Assembly: GCA_947631275.1 (NCBI GenBank) | Contig: CANRKR010000012.1 | Span: 1-42,401, forward strand | Length of the DNA stretch: 42,401 bases | Reading direction: 5' to 3' | DNA from: an uncultured Akkermansia sp. | Lineage (GTDB): Bacteria > Verrucomicrobiota > Verrucomicrobiia > Verrucomicrobiales > Akkermansiaceae | Shown here: positions 1 to 7,110 of the stretch, one piece after another | Layout of the letters: each line of letters opens with the position of its first letter | Position numbering within the stretch: the stretch's first letter is position 1 | Position numbers and translations under genes: made by a program | Notes under the pieces: model-generated | What the model was told of the DNA's origin: nothing | Seen by the model: the letters and a program-made list of their open reading frames with translations, nothing else | The model's database searches: none

Positions 1-2
1 TC

Positions 3-77
3 TTCGACGCTTCCCTCGAGCTGCGCAAGGGCTTTATGTCCCTCGACGCCTCCCTCGGCTATCGTACCAAATTCTAA
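3..77 (+). CDS. C-terminal end of an outer-membrane beta-barrel protein (partial)
   Basis: The window opens inside a reading frame of 24 codons that ends in TAA at 75-77. Residues alternate polar and hydrophobic (ASLELRKG, SLDASLGYRTKF), and the last residue is phenylalanine. This is the classic C-terminal beta-strand signature that the BAM complex recognises in outer-membrane beta-barrels and autotransporters. The family cannot be named from so short a tail, and the coding call rests on that signature plus the hairpin that follows. It suggests a Gram-negative envelope. Confidence 0.5.
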   Translation, partial: FDASLELRKGFMSLDASLGYRTKF

Positions 78-82
78 ACCGT

Positions 83-116
83 GAGCGGCGGGGTCGAAAG
101 GACGACCCCGCCGCTC
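83..116. terminator. Perfect 14-bp hairpin between convergent genes
   Basis: GAGCGGCGGGGTCG (83-96) pairs perfectly with 103-116 around a 6-nt AAAGGA loop. It lies 5 nt after the stop of the partial outer-membrane gene and 45 nt from the stop of the convergent OsmC-family gene, which suits a shared bidirectional terminator. The T-run is poor on both strands (CATTCTT on plus), so termination strength is inferred from the stem. Confidence 0.6.
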
Positions 117-160
117 CATTCTTCGCCTGCCCCGGCATAGCGAGACGCGGACAGGCAGGA

Positions 161-571
161 TTATTTTTCCCAGTGCCAGATGATTTCCCGGGTGATTTCG
201 GGGCGGATGGCCTGACCGACGGGGCAGTTCAGCGCGGCGTGCTCCAGCAGGTTTTTCTGCTCATCGTCCATCGGCTGAGGAACCGTGATGAGGAAATGCA
301 GGGAGCCGATGCCCTGCGGGCCTTCGCCGCAGCGGGCGCAGATGCTCATGCCGCGGGTGTCGAGACCGCGCCGCTTGCCGGTGAAGGCGAGCATGCTGAG
401 CATGCAGGAAGCTACGGTGGCGGCGAGCATCTCCCCGGGCGTGGCCTTCTCCCCCTTCCCTCCCAGAGCGGTCGGCACGTCGGTGCAGAAAGCGTCGGCA
501 TCCTGCCGCCGCATCGAGGTGCAGCAGCGCATCCCCTCCTCTAATTTCGTTTCGGATGTGTAGGACTCCAT
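161..571 (-). CDS. OsmC/Ohr-family peroxide-reducing protein
   Basis: A 136-aa protein of typical OsmC length. Family members are small cytoplasmic thiol peroxidases that reduce organic or inorganic hydroperoxides through two cysteines. Visible hallmarks are the TPGEMLAATVASCMLSML segment with the first cysteine at residue 56, and LNCPVGQAI with the second at residue 116. That spacing matches the peroxidatic and resolving cysteines. The N-terminal strand region has extra cysteines (C6, C7, C29, C78, C81) not needed for the family reaction. The gene is monocistronic and converges on the outer-membrane gene. A -10-like TAGGAT ends 9 nt before the ATG, so the mRNA is probably leaderless. The OsmC-versus-Ohr subtype is not resolved. 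Confidence 0.9.
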   Translation of the reverse strand: MESYTSETKLEEGMRCCTSMRRQDADAFCTDVPTALGGKGEKATPGEMLAATVASCMLSMLAFTGKRRGLDTRGMSICARCGEGPQGIGSLHFLITVPQPMDDEQKNLLEHAALNCPVGQAIRPEITREIIWHWEK

Positions 572-580
572 AGTGTCGCC

Positions 581-610
581 ATCCTACACCCGGCGTCCCG
601 ACGTCCGCAA
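581..610 (-). promoter_or_regulatory. Sigma70-like promoter of the OsmC-family gene
   Basis: Read on the minus strand: TTGCGG (610-605), an 18-bp spacer, TAGGAT (586-581). Only 9 nt separate the -10 box from the ATG at 571, leaving almost no leader. Confidence 0.5.
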
Positions 611-646
611 GATAACTTTCCAACAATTCGGACGCTTGTTTTGGTC

Positions 647-674
647 TTGTTTTTTTCCCTGCCTGTGGTAGCAT
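647..674 (+). promoter_or_regulatory. Promoter of rnpB
   Basis: TTGTTT (647-652), 16-bp spacer, TAGCAT (669-674). The expected start, about 7 nt downstream, coincides with the 5' base-paired end of the RNase P RNA at about 681-683, which supports the assignment. Confidence 0.65.
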
Positions 675-682
675 CGCCTTGT

Positions 683-1071
683 GCCGTTCGGGTTCGGGTG
701 GTCGCTGCGGCGGGGGCTTGCGCCCTGCGCCGTAGAGGAAAGTCCGGACATCACAAGGCAACGCGCCTCGCGAAAGCGGGGGGGCGACGGGTCAATCCCG
801 CCGCAACGGAAAGCGCCACAGAAAACAAACCGCCCGGATCTCCCGGGTAAGGGTGAAATGGTGGGGTAAGAGCCCACCGCCCCGAAGGCAACAACGGGGG
901 CACGGCAAGCCCCGCGTGATGCAAGACAAACAGGGGGAAGGTCGCCTGCCTGCCCACACTCCCCCGGGTACTAGTTGCACCCCGCTCTGCGCGGGGCACG
1001 CGAAAGCGTGAGAAAAATGACCACACAGTCCGAAAGGACGGACAGAATCCGGCTTACAGAACCCGAACGGC
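683..1071 (+). ncRNA. rnpB: RNase P RNA (bacterial type A-like)
   Basis: The catalytic RNA of RNase P, which removes 5' leaders from pre-tRNAs. The universally conserved P4-forming sequences are visible: GAGGAAAGTCCGGAC near 735 and CAGAATCCGGCTTAC near 1043. The internal GGGTGAAATGGTGGGGTAAGAGCCCACC block (847-879) matches the conserved P10-P11 region. The termini pair as P1: GCCGTTCGGGTTC (683-695) with GAACCCGAACGGC (1059-1071). The length of about 390 nt is normal. Open frames across this region are artefacts. Exact ends are inferred from P1 pairing. Confidence 0.95.
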
Positions 1072-1167
1072 GCCCTGCCAATTGCACCCTCAGAAGAGCC
1101 GGAAACGAGCCCCCGCTCCCCCCGGGATTTTTCTGAGTTGAAAAGATTGCATTTCGTGAGAATTGAC

Positions 1168-1196
1168 TTGAAAAAGGGGGAGGGATGGGGTAGAAA
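1168..1196 (+). promoter_or_regulatory. Probable promoter of the sialic acid/PFK operon
   Basis: TTGAAA (1168-1173), 17-bp spacer, TAGAAA (1191-1196). A start near 1203 leaves a leader of about 30 nt before nanA, longer than at most other promoters here. A partial echo of the sequence (TTTGAAAGGGTAGAA) lies at 1201-1215. Confidence 0.55.
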
Positions 1197-1232
1197 GGAA
1201 TTTGAAAGGGTAGAACCACCCTCTGTCTTTCT

Positions 1233-2156
1233 ATGCAAACCTCATTGAAACTCCACGGACTCGTAGCAGCCACTCACACGCCTATGCGCGCGAACGGGAC
1301 ATGCAACCCGGACGCCGTCGATGCGCAGGCAGCCTTCCTCGCCTCACAGGGCATCAAGCTCACCTTCATCACCGGATCCACGGGCGAGTCGGCTCACATG
1401 CAGCTCACGGAGCGCAAGGAGAACATGGCGGCCTGGGGCGAGGCCGCTAAGAAGCACGGTCTGCAATTCATCGTGCACACCGGCGGCAACAGCGTGTATG
1501 ACGGTCGCGAGCTGGCGGCGTACGCCGTTCAGTGCGGGGCGGCCGGCACGGCGAGCAACTCTCCCTGCTATTTCAAGCCCGGCAGCATTGACTCGCTGGT
1601 GGACTGTCTGGCGTTCGAGGCTTCCGGCGCGCCGGGACTTCCCTACTACTTCTACGACATTCCTGCGCTGACGCATGTGGCGTTCAACCCCTGCAAGGTG
1701 ATCGCCGCCTGCGCCGCGAAGATCCCGAATTTCTGCGGGGTGAAGTTCACCAACCCGGATCTCGCGCTCTACATGGAAGCGCTCAACTACGAGGGCGGCA
1801 AGTACGACATCCCGTGGGGCGTGGACGAGTGGTTCCTCGCCGCGCTGGCCACGGGCGCAAAGGGCGGCGTGGGCTCCTCCTTCAACTACGCGCCGAAACT
1901 CTACCAGGATCTCATCGCCGCCTTCAATGCGGGAGACATCGAGAAGGCGCGCCACCTGCAGAAGCTCTCTGTGCAGATGATCAACATCATCGCCGCAAAG
2001 GGCTATATGGGCTGCTGCAAGGTGATTATGGGCTGGTGGGGCGTGGACCTGGGACCGGCGCGCCTGCCGATGGGCGCCCCGGACGCCGCCACGGTGACGC
2101 AGCTCAAGGATGAGCTGAAGGCTATCGGCTTCTTCGATTGGGCAATCAACAAATAA
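1233..2156 (+). CDS. nanA: N-acetylneuraminate lyase (DapA/NanA superfamily)
   Basis: A 307-aa class I aldolase that should cleave N-acetylneuraminate to N-acetylmannosamine and pyruvate in the cytoplasm. Family marks are visible: the carboxylate-binding GSTGES loop near residue 48, YYFYDIPALT with the catalytic tyrosine near residue 136, and the Schiff-base lysine in GVKFTNPD near residue 170. The YxxIPALT and GVKFT signatures favour sialate lyase over dihydrodipicolinate synthase. The adjacent N-acylglucosamine 2-epimerase, the next enzyme of sialic acid breakdown, strongly supports this reading. The ATG at 1233 has no clear Shine-Dalgarno. It is the first gene of a five-gene run reaching 6583. 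Confidence 0.87.
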   Translation: MQTSLKLHGLVAATHTPMRANGTCNPDAVDAQAAFLASQGIKLTFITGSTGESAHMQLTERKENMAAWGEAAKKHGLQFIVHTGGNSVYDGRELAAYAVQCGAAGTASNSPCYFKPGSIDSLVDCLAFEASGAPGLPYYFYDIPALTHVAFNPCKVIAACAAKIPNFCGVKFTNPDLALYMEALNYEGGKYDIPWGVDEWFLAALATGAKGGVGSSFNYAPKLYQDLIAAFNAGDIEKARHLQKLSVQMINIIAAKGYMGCCKVIMGWWGVDLGPARLPMGAPDAATVTQLKDELKAIGFFDWAINK

Positions 2157-2179
2157 CACCCGCAGCACGCGGCACGGTC

Positions 2180-3376
2180 ATGGATAAGCAAAAGCTCGGA
2201 CAATTCTATCGGGAGAAGCTGCTGGGCGAGGTGATCCCCTTCTGGTTCCCGCGCGCGGTGGACGAGGAGCACGGCGGTCTCTACCACTGCTTCGATGCGG
2301 ATGGCTCCATGGTGGACAGCGATAAGAGCGTGTGGGCCCAGGGGCGCATGGCGTGGATGCTGCTCACCTGCTACCTGAGCATCGAGAAGAAGCCGGAATG
2401 GCTGCGCTGGGCGGAGAGCGCCCTGCACTTCCTGGATGAGAAATGCATCGACCCCGCAGACGGGCGGATGTATTTCCACGTGGCGGCGGACGGCACGCCC
2501 CTGCGCAAGCGGAGGTACGCCTACAGCGAATGCTTCGCCGCCATTGCCTGGGCCGCCCACTACGGCGCCACCGGAGACCCGAAGAGCGCGGAGAAGGCGC
2601 GCAGGTGGTTCGGCGTGTTCGCGGACATCTTCTTCACCCCCGGCAAGATGGCGCCCAAGACCACGGGCAAGCGACCCGCGGAAAACCTCGGCTGCCGCAT
2701 GATTATGATCGTGACGGCTCAGGAGCTTCGCAAGTACCTGGGCGAGGAGGGCGGCGTGTACACCGCGTGGATTGACCGCTGCTTTGCGGATATCCAGCGC
2801 CTCTTCCTGCACGAGGAAATTCGCGCCGTCGTGGAAAATGTCGCGCCGGACGGCAGCATCATCGACCACTTCGACGAACGCACGCAGAACCCCGGGCACG
2901 CCATCGAAGGCAGCTGGTTCCTGATGGAGGAATCCCGCCGCCGGGGCGGCGACCCGACCATGGTGGAAGTGGCCTGCAAGATGATCGACTGGGCTCTGGA
3001 GCGCGGCTGGGATGAGCAGTACGGCGGTCTTCTCTACTACACGGACGTGTACCGCAAACCCGTCCAGGAATACTGGCACAACATGAAGTTCTGGTGGCCG
3101 CACGACGAGGCTCTCATCGGCACCTGCCTGGCATACGTCACCACGGGCGATGAGAAGTATGCCGAGTGGCACCGGCGCATCCACGACTGGGCGTTCTCCC
3201 ACCTGCAGGATCCCGTGCACGGCGAGTGGTACGGCTACTGCGAGAGGGACGGCTCCCCCGCCAACGGGCTGAAGGGCTCCATCTGGAAATCCTTCTTCCA
3301 CCACCCGCGCGCGCTGTGGTTCTGCGCCCACTACCTCGGCGCCATCCCGGCGGTGCAGCCCCTGTGCTCTCAATAA
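2180..3376 (+). CDS. N-acylglucosamine 2-epimerase (AGE family)
   Basis: A 398-aa (alpha/alpha)6-barrel epimerase, close to the roughly 400-aa length of renin-binding-protein-type enzymes. It should interconvert N-acetylmannosamine and N-acetylglucosamine. Visible family motifs are WAQGRMAWM near residue 45, NPGHAIEGSWFL near residue 238, KFWWPHDEAL near residue 302, and GEWYGYCERDG with KGSIWKSFFHHPRALW near the end; these hold the conserved histidines and arginines of the pocket. I chose ATG 2180 (MDKQKLGQFY) because homology begins there and the upstream in-frame ATG 2138 overlaps nanA. Its position 23 nt after nanA points to ManNAc as substrate, a route used instead of the ManNAc-6-P NanE pathway. 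Confidence 0.9.
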   Translation: MDKQKLGQFYREKLLGEVIPFWFPRAVDEEHGGLYHCFDADGSMVDSDKSVWAQGRMAWMLLTCYLSIEKKPEWLRWAESALHFLDEKCIDPADGRMYFHVAADGTPLRKRRYAYSECFAAIAWAAHYGATGDPKSAEKARRWFGVFADIFFTPGKMAPKTTGKRPAENLGCRMIMIVTAQELRKYLGEEGGVYTAWIDRCFADIQRLFLHEEIRAVVENVAPDGSIIDHFDERTQNPGHAIEGSWFLMEESRRRGGDPTMVEVACKMIDWALERGWDEQYGGLLYYTDVYRKPVQEYWHNMKFWWPHDEALIGTCLAYVTTGDEKYAEWHRRIHDWAFSHLQDPVHGEWYGYCERDGSPANGLKGSIWKSFFHHPRALWFCAHYLGAIPAVQPLCSQ

Positions 3377-3386
3377 TCCTCACACC

Positions 3387-4523
3387 ATGATTATCGGCAT
3401 CCTCAACTCCGGCGGCGACTGCCCCGGCATCAACGCTGTCATCGAAGGCTTCGTTTCCGCCGCTTACAGCCGCGGCTGGCGCGTTATCGGCTTCCACGAC
3501 GGTTTCGAGGGCCTGCTGCCCATCGAGGGCGGCAGACGCTACGAGATTCTCACGCCGCTCAAAACGCACAAAATCCGTTCGAAGGGAGGCACCATCCTGG
3601 GCACCACCAGCACCGGCAATTTCGCCGTGCAGGTGAACAAGCTCGGGCGCGCTCAGGTGGAGCCATCCACCATGGCCAAGGCGAAGAAAACGATCACGGC
3701 TCTCGGTTTGCAGGCCCTCGCGGTGGTCGGCGGCAATGGCTCGGCGCGCACGGCAAGTCTCCTCTCTGAGGAAGGGCTGCCTGTTATCTCCATCCCGAAG
3801 ACCATCAACAACGACCTCTGCCCCGCCTCGGATTTCACCTTCGGTTTCCAGAGCGCCGTATCCGTGGTGACGGAGTCCATCGACCGCATCCGCACGACGG
3901 CCAATGCCCACCAGCGTATCATGGTGATCGAAGTGATGGGAGACCTCTCCGGCTGGATTGCCCTGCACAGCGGCATCTCCACCGCCGCCGACGTGGTGCT
4001 CATCCCGGAGATCCCCTTCGAGCTGCAGAATGTGGTGGACTGCGTGATGGCGCGCAAGCACGCCGGACAACGCGAGATCATCGTGGTGGTCGCCGAGGGC
4101 GCGCGTCTCAACGGCCAGCTCATCACCGTGCGCAACAAGGATAACGGCGACGAACGCCTCGGCGGCATCGGCAACCGCCTCTGCCACGCTCTGGAGGAGA
4201 TGACGGGCGTGGAATCCCGCTACTGCGTGCTGGGGCACACCCAGCGCGGAGGCTCCCCCGTGCCGTTCGACCGCATCCTGGGCATCCGCTTCGGCGTGGA
4301 AGCGGTGAAACTCATCGAGAAGAACACCTTCGGCTGCTCCCTGGTGCTGCAGGGGCTTAACGTGGGGCACATCCCCATCCGCGAGGCCATTGCCGAGCCG
4401 CGCATGGTGCGCGAGAACAGCCAGCTGATTTACACGGCGCGCGATCTCGGCATCATCTTCGGCGATCGCAGGCCGGATGAATTGCACGCCCATTCCCCGA
4501 AAACCGAGACTGAACCCGAATGA
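3387..4523 (+). CDS. 6-phosphofructokinase paralogue with substituted catalytic residues (probable pseudoenzyme)
   Basis: A 378-aa protein with the full PFK fold, closely related to the second PFK at 5501-6583. Fructose-6-phosphate-binding motifs are kept: the HQR near residue 177, RYCVLGHTQRGGSPVPFDR at 278-296, and the N-terminal GGDCPG. The catalytic core is altered. GGDGS is GGNGS (Asn117 at the Mg-binding Asp103 of E. coli PfkA). PKTIDND is PKTINND (Asn141 at the catalytic base Asp127). MGR is MGD (Asp186 at the substrate Arg171). Three charge changes at active-site positions argue strongly against kinase activity. The gene starts 10 nt after the epimerase and its stop overlaps the next ATG, so it is translated within the operon. 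It may be a regulatory partner of the active PFK. Confidence 0.85.
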   Translation: MIIGILNSGGDCPGINAVIEGFVSAAYSRGWRVIGFHDGFEGLLPIEGGRRYEILTPLKTHKIRSKGGTILGTTSTGNFAVQVNKLGRAQVEPSTMAKAKKTITALGLQALAVVGGNGSARTASLLSEEGLPVISIPKTINNDLCPASDFTFGFQSAVSVVTESIDRIRTTANAHQRIMVIEVMGDLSGWIALHSGISTAADVVLIPEIPFELQNVVDCVMARKHAGQREIIVVVAEGARLNGQLITVRNKDNGDERLGGIGNRLCHALEEMTGVESRYCVLGHTQRGGSPVPFDRILGIRFGVEAVKLIEKNTFGCSLVLQGLNVGHIPIREAIAEPRMVRENSQLIYTARDLGIIFGDRRPDELHAHSPKTETEPE

Positions 4524-5479
4524 AGCTGACTTCCCTTCTGCCCGCGAGTTGCTGCGCGGCGGCGCTGAGCATCCTCTGCACCTCCTGCAGCGAGCTCGAC
4601 CCCACCCCGACGCCTCCCACGGAACGTGCCCCGAGCTACCTGGCCGTGGAGACTTACTCCGGGCGCATCCTGCACACGGGCAACCCGAACGAACGACGCC
4701 CCATCGGCATGCTCGCCAACGTCGCCACGGCTCTCGTGGTTCTCGACTGGGTGAATGCCCGCGGGGTGAACATGGATCGGGAACTCACCGTGCCGGCGGA
4801 GGCCTGCAAATGGCCGCAGACCAACCTCCTGCGCCTGCAGCCGGGCGACAGAATCTCCCTGCGCGACGCGCTGCACTCCACCATCATGTGGGACGACAGC
4901 GCCTGCGCCGCCACGCTGGCGCACGCCTGCGGCAGCGCCATCGACTCCTCTGACCCGCAGGGAGCCTTCATCTCCCAGATGAACCAGATGGGACGCGCCA
5001 TCGGCATGAAATCCACCCGCTTCAAAGGCGCCAGCGGCGCCGTTATCACGCAGTCCGATGCGCACGACATGGCCAGGCTGGGGATGTATGCCATGCAGAA
5101 GCCGGGCTTCCGCAGCATCTGCTCGCAGCGCAGCTATGTGGCAACGGTGAATCACTCGCGCAGCGTCACCATCGTGAACTCCAACCAGCTGCTCACCAAC
5201 TCCTCCGTCGATGGCGTGCGAGCCGCGCGTTCGGGGATGGCGGGGGCGTGCCTGCTGGCATCCGCCAACCGCGCTTCCGTGAAGCTCATGAGCCCCGTCA
5301 GCGGGAAAGAGGAGACCTACCCGCAGCGGCTGCTCATCGTGATACTCGGAGCTCACACCTCGCAGAGCCGCTACAAGGTGGCTTCCCTTCTTCTGCGCGA
5401 TTGCTGGAAGACCTGGGAGGAATGGCAAAAAACCGGCGACTACACCGACTCGTCCAAATTCATCACCGTTCCCAAGTAA
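4520..5479 (+). CDS. Lipoprotein of the D-Ala-D-Ala carboxypeptidase (S11/DacA-like) fold lacking catalytic motifs
   Basis: A 319-aa protein with a hydrophobic N-terminus and a lipobox-like stretch ending CTSC (Cys23), so probably a lipoprotein. The fold is suggested by the order of S11 landmarks: the P-rich helix start followed by TALVVLDWV (69-78), a helix at 118-137 in the SxN position, GMKSTRFKGASG (162-173), and VDGVRAARSGMAGACLLASA (230-249) in the KTG position. All three catalytic motifs appear lost. The SxxK segment reads PIGMLANVATAL, the SxN position reads WDD, and the KTG position reads ARSG. It could be a binding or scaffold protein of the cell wall. The ATG overlaps the upstream PFK stop (ATGA), and a functional PFK follows 21 nt later. 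Its role in a sugar operon is unexplained. Confidence 0.75.
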   Translation: MKLTSLLPASCCAAALSILCTSCSELDPTPTPPTERAPSYLAVETYSGRILHTGNPNERRPIGMLANVATALVVLDWVNARGVNMDRELTVPAEACKWPQTNLLRLQPGDRISLRDALHSTIMWDDSACAATLAHACGSAIDSSDPQGAFISQMNQMGRAIGMKSTRFKGASGAVITQSDAHDMARLGMYAMQKPGFRSICSQRSYVATVNHSRSVTIVNSNQLLTNSSVDGVRAARSGMAGACLLASANRASVKLMSPVSGKEETYPQRLLIVILGAHTSQSRYKVASLLLRDCWKTWEEWQKTGDYTDSSKFITVPK

Positions 5480-5500
5480 CCTCACACTTTCTACCTGCCC

Positions 5501-6583
5501 ATGAATATAGGAATTCTCAACGCCGGAGGCGATTGCCCCGGTCTCAATGCAGTGATTGAAGGAGCAGTGGGCGCCGCCACCGCCCGCGGCTGGGTCGTGT
5601 ACGGCTTCTACGACGGCTTTGAAGGGCTCCTCTCCACGCCCGAAGACGAACGCTGGCGCATCCTCACCCCCGCCAACTGCCTGAATATCCGCTCCCAGGG
5701 CGGCACCATCCTCGGCACCGTCAACAAGGGCAACTTCACCGTGAAAAGCGGGGTGGACGGGCGCATGCAGATCGCCCAATCCGTGCTGGATCGCAGTCGC
5801 GAAACCGTCGAACGCCTCGGTCTCTCCGCCCTCATCGTCGTGGGGGGCGACGGCTCCCAGACCATCGGTCTGGAGCTCCAGCAAATCGGGTTGCCCATCG
5901 TCGGCGTGCCCAAGACAATCGACAATGACCTGGGCTCCACGGATTACACCTTCGGATTCTGGACGGCGGTGTCGGTGGTAAGCAATGCGCTGGATCGCCT
6001 GCGCACGACGGCCGTTTCGCACCAGCGCATGATGATTGTGGAAGTGATGGGACGCCACGCCGGCTGGATCGCCCTCTACGGCGGCATTGCCGGCGGTGCG
6101 GATGTTATTCTGATCCCGGAAATTGAATTCAAGCTCGAGGAGATTGTGCGCAAGGTGGAGCTGCTGAAAGCCCTCGGCCAGCGCGAGATTCTTCTCGTCG
6201 TGAGCGAAGGCGCGAAAATCGGCGGCAAACTCCTCACGCTCGACGAGGAAACGAAGGGGGAAGTGCGCCTGGGCGGCATCGCCTCTTTCCTCTCCACCAA
6301 GCTCGAGACGATCACCGGCATCGAAACGCGCTACTGCGTGCTCGGCCACGTGCAGCGCGGCGGTTCCCCCATCCCCTTCGACCGCATCCTCGGCGTGCGC
6401 TGCGGCTCAAAGGCCATCGACCTCATCGACGAGGGCAAATTCGGCGAAACCGTCGCCCTGCTCCGCAACGAAATTGTCTCCATGCCCATTGCGGACGCCG
6501 TGCGCTCTCTGCATCTCGTGGACGGCAACAGCCAACTCGTGGAGGCGGCAAAAGAAATCGGCATCTCCTTCGGCGACGAATGA
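5501..6583 (+). CDS. pfkA: 6-phosphofructokinase (canonical active site)
   Basis: A 360-aa phosphofructokinase that phosphorylates fructose-6-phosphate to fructose-1,6-bisphosphate in glycolysis. Active-site motifs are intact: GGDCPG at 9-14, GGDGS with Asp117, PKTIDND with catalytic Asp141, EVMGRHAGW with Arg185, and RYCVLGHVQRGGSPIPFDR. The glycine after Asp117 (E. coli Gly104) is the ATP type, while the lysine before TIDND (E. coli position 124) is typical of pyrophosphate-dependent enzymes. This mixed pair is known from ATP-using group II/III PFKs, so ATP is the likelier phosphodonor but is not certain. It closes the operon and closely resembles its inactive-looking upstream copy, which suggests duplication. 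Confidence 0.93.
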   Translation: MNIGILNAGGDCPGLNAVIEGAVGAATARGWVVYGFYDGFEGLLSTPEDERWRILTPANCLNIRSQGGTILGTVNKGNFTVKSGVDGRMQIAQSVLDRSRETVERLGLSALIVVGGDGSQTIGLELQQIGLPIVGVPKTIDNDLGSTDYTFGFWTAVSVVSNALDRLRTTAVSHQRMMIVEVMGRHAGWIALYGGIAGGADVILIPEIEFKLEEIVRKVELLKALGQREILLVVSEGAKIGGKLLTLDEETKGEVRLGGIASFLSTKLETITGIETRYCVLGHVQRGGSPIPFDRILGVRCGSKAIDLIDEGKFGETVALLRNEIVSMPIADAVRSLHLVDGNSQLVEAAKEIGISFGDE

Positions 6584-6600
6584 ATCCGAAATTCGTTTTT
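6576..6600 (+). terminator. Weak terminator after the PFK operon
   Basis: ACGAAT (6576-6581) pairs with ATTCGT (6591-6596) around a 9-nt loop and runs into a T-tract at 6596-6600. The short stem overlaps the stop codon, so this is only a weak candidate. Confidence 0.35.
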
Positions 6601-6608
6601 CGTAAGGC

Positions 6609-6637
6609 TTGTCAAGAGCTGCCGAAGCTGGTATAAA
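6609..6637 (+). promoter_or_regulatory. Strong sigma70-like promoter of nuoA
   Basis: TTGTCA (6609-6614), exactly 17 bp, TATAAA (6632-6637). The ATG at 6652 lies 14 nt after the -10 box, giving a leader of about 7-8 nt. Confidence 0.75.
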
Positions 6638-6651
6638 GGCTGGGTACAGAT

Positions 6652-7053
6652 ATGGAGCAGGAATATTTTTCAGCCCTGGTGCAGTTGCTGGCGGGCTTCG
6701 GCTTTGCGGGCATGATTTTGGTGCTCAGCGTCATCTTCGGTCGGCGGGCAAAGCTGCGCAAGGCTCAGGAATTGCCGTACGAATGCGGAAATGAACCGGA
6801 AGGACCGGGCGCGCCGGGATTTTTCTCCATCAAGTACTACCTGGTGGCGGTGCTGTTTCTGGTGTTTGATCTGGAGGTGATTTTCCTGTACCCGTGGGCG
6901 CTGAGCTTCAAGGGAAACGTGCTGCAAAACCCGGCGGCTCTCATCGGCATGGGCGTCTTCCTGGTCGTGCTGATGAGTGCGTACTTCTACGCGCTGGGCA
7001 AGGGTATCATCACCTGGCACCACAATCCAACGCCCGGACGCAGAAAGGGATAA
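6652..7053 (+). CDS. nuoA: NADH-quinone oxidoreductase subunit A
   Basis: A 133-aa inner-membrane subunit of complex I with three transmembrane helices (about residues 8-30, 62-85 and 92-115). It carries the family signatures LPYECGNEP (41-49) and VFDLEVIFLYPWA (70-82). In the complex, NuoA together with NuoH and NuoJ forms part of the quinone-site and E-channel region. The gene is followed by metH, not nuoB, so it is separated from the rest of any nuo operon. Its own strong promoter fits a stand-alone gene. The C-terminus, HHNPTPGRRKG, is polar and cytoplasmic. Confidence 0.92.
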   Translation: MEQEYFSALVQLLAGFGFAGMILVLSVIFGRRAKLRKAQELPYECGNEPEGPGAPGFFSIKYYLVAVLFLVFDLEVIFLYPWALSFKGNVLQNPAALIGMGVFLVVLMSAYFYALGKGIITWHHNPTPGRRKG

Positions 7054-7110
7054 GAGCTCCGGCGCGTGAAGAAGCGTGCTGAACCGGTGCCCACGAGAAT
7101 GTACGCCGCT

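Noticed and set aside
792..1273. Open frames across rnpB and its flank
   Set aside because: The region is fully explained by RNase P RNA helices; the frames have no protein-like composition.
4430..6349. A 639-codon minus-strand frame across the PFK region
   Set aside because: It is a shadow of the plus-strand PFK and DacA-like genes, with low-complexity composition and no start signals.
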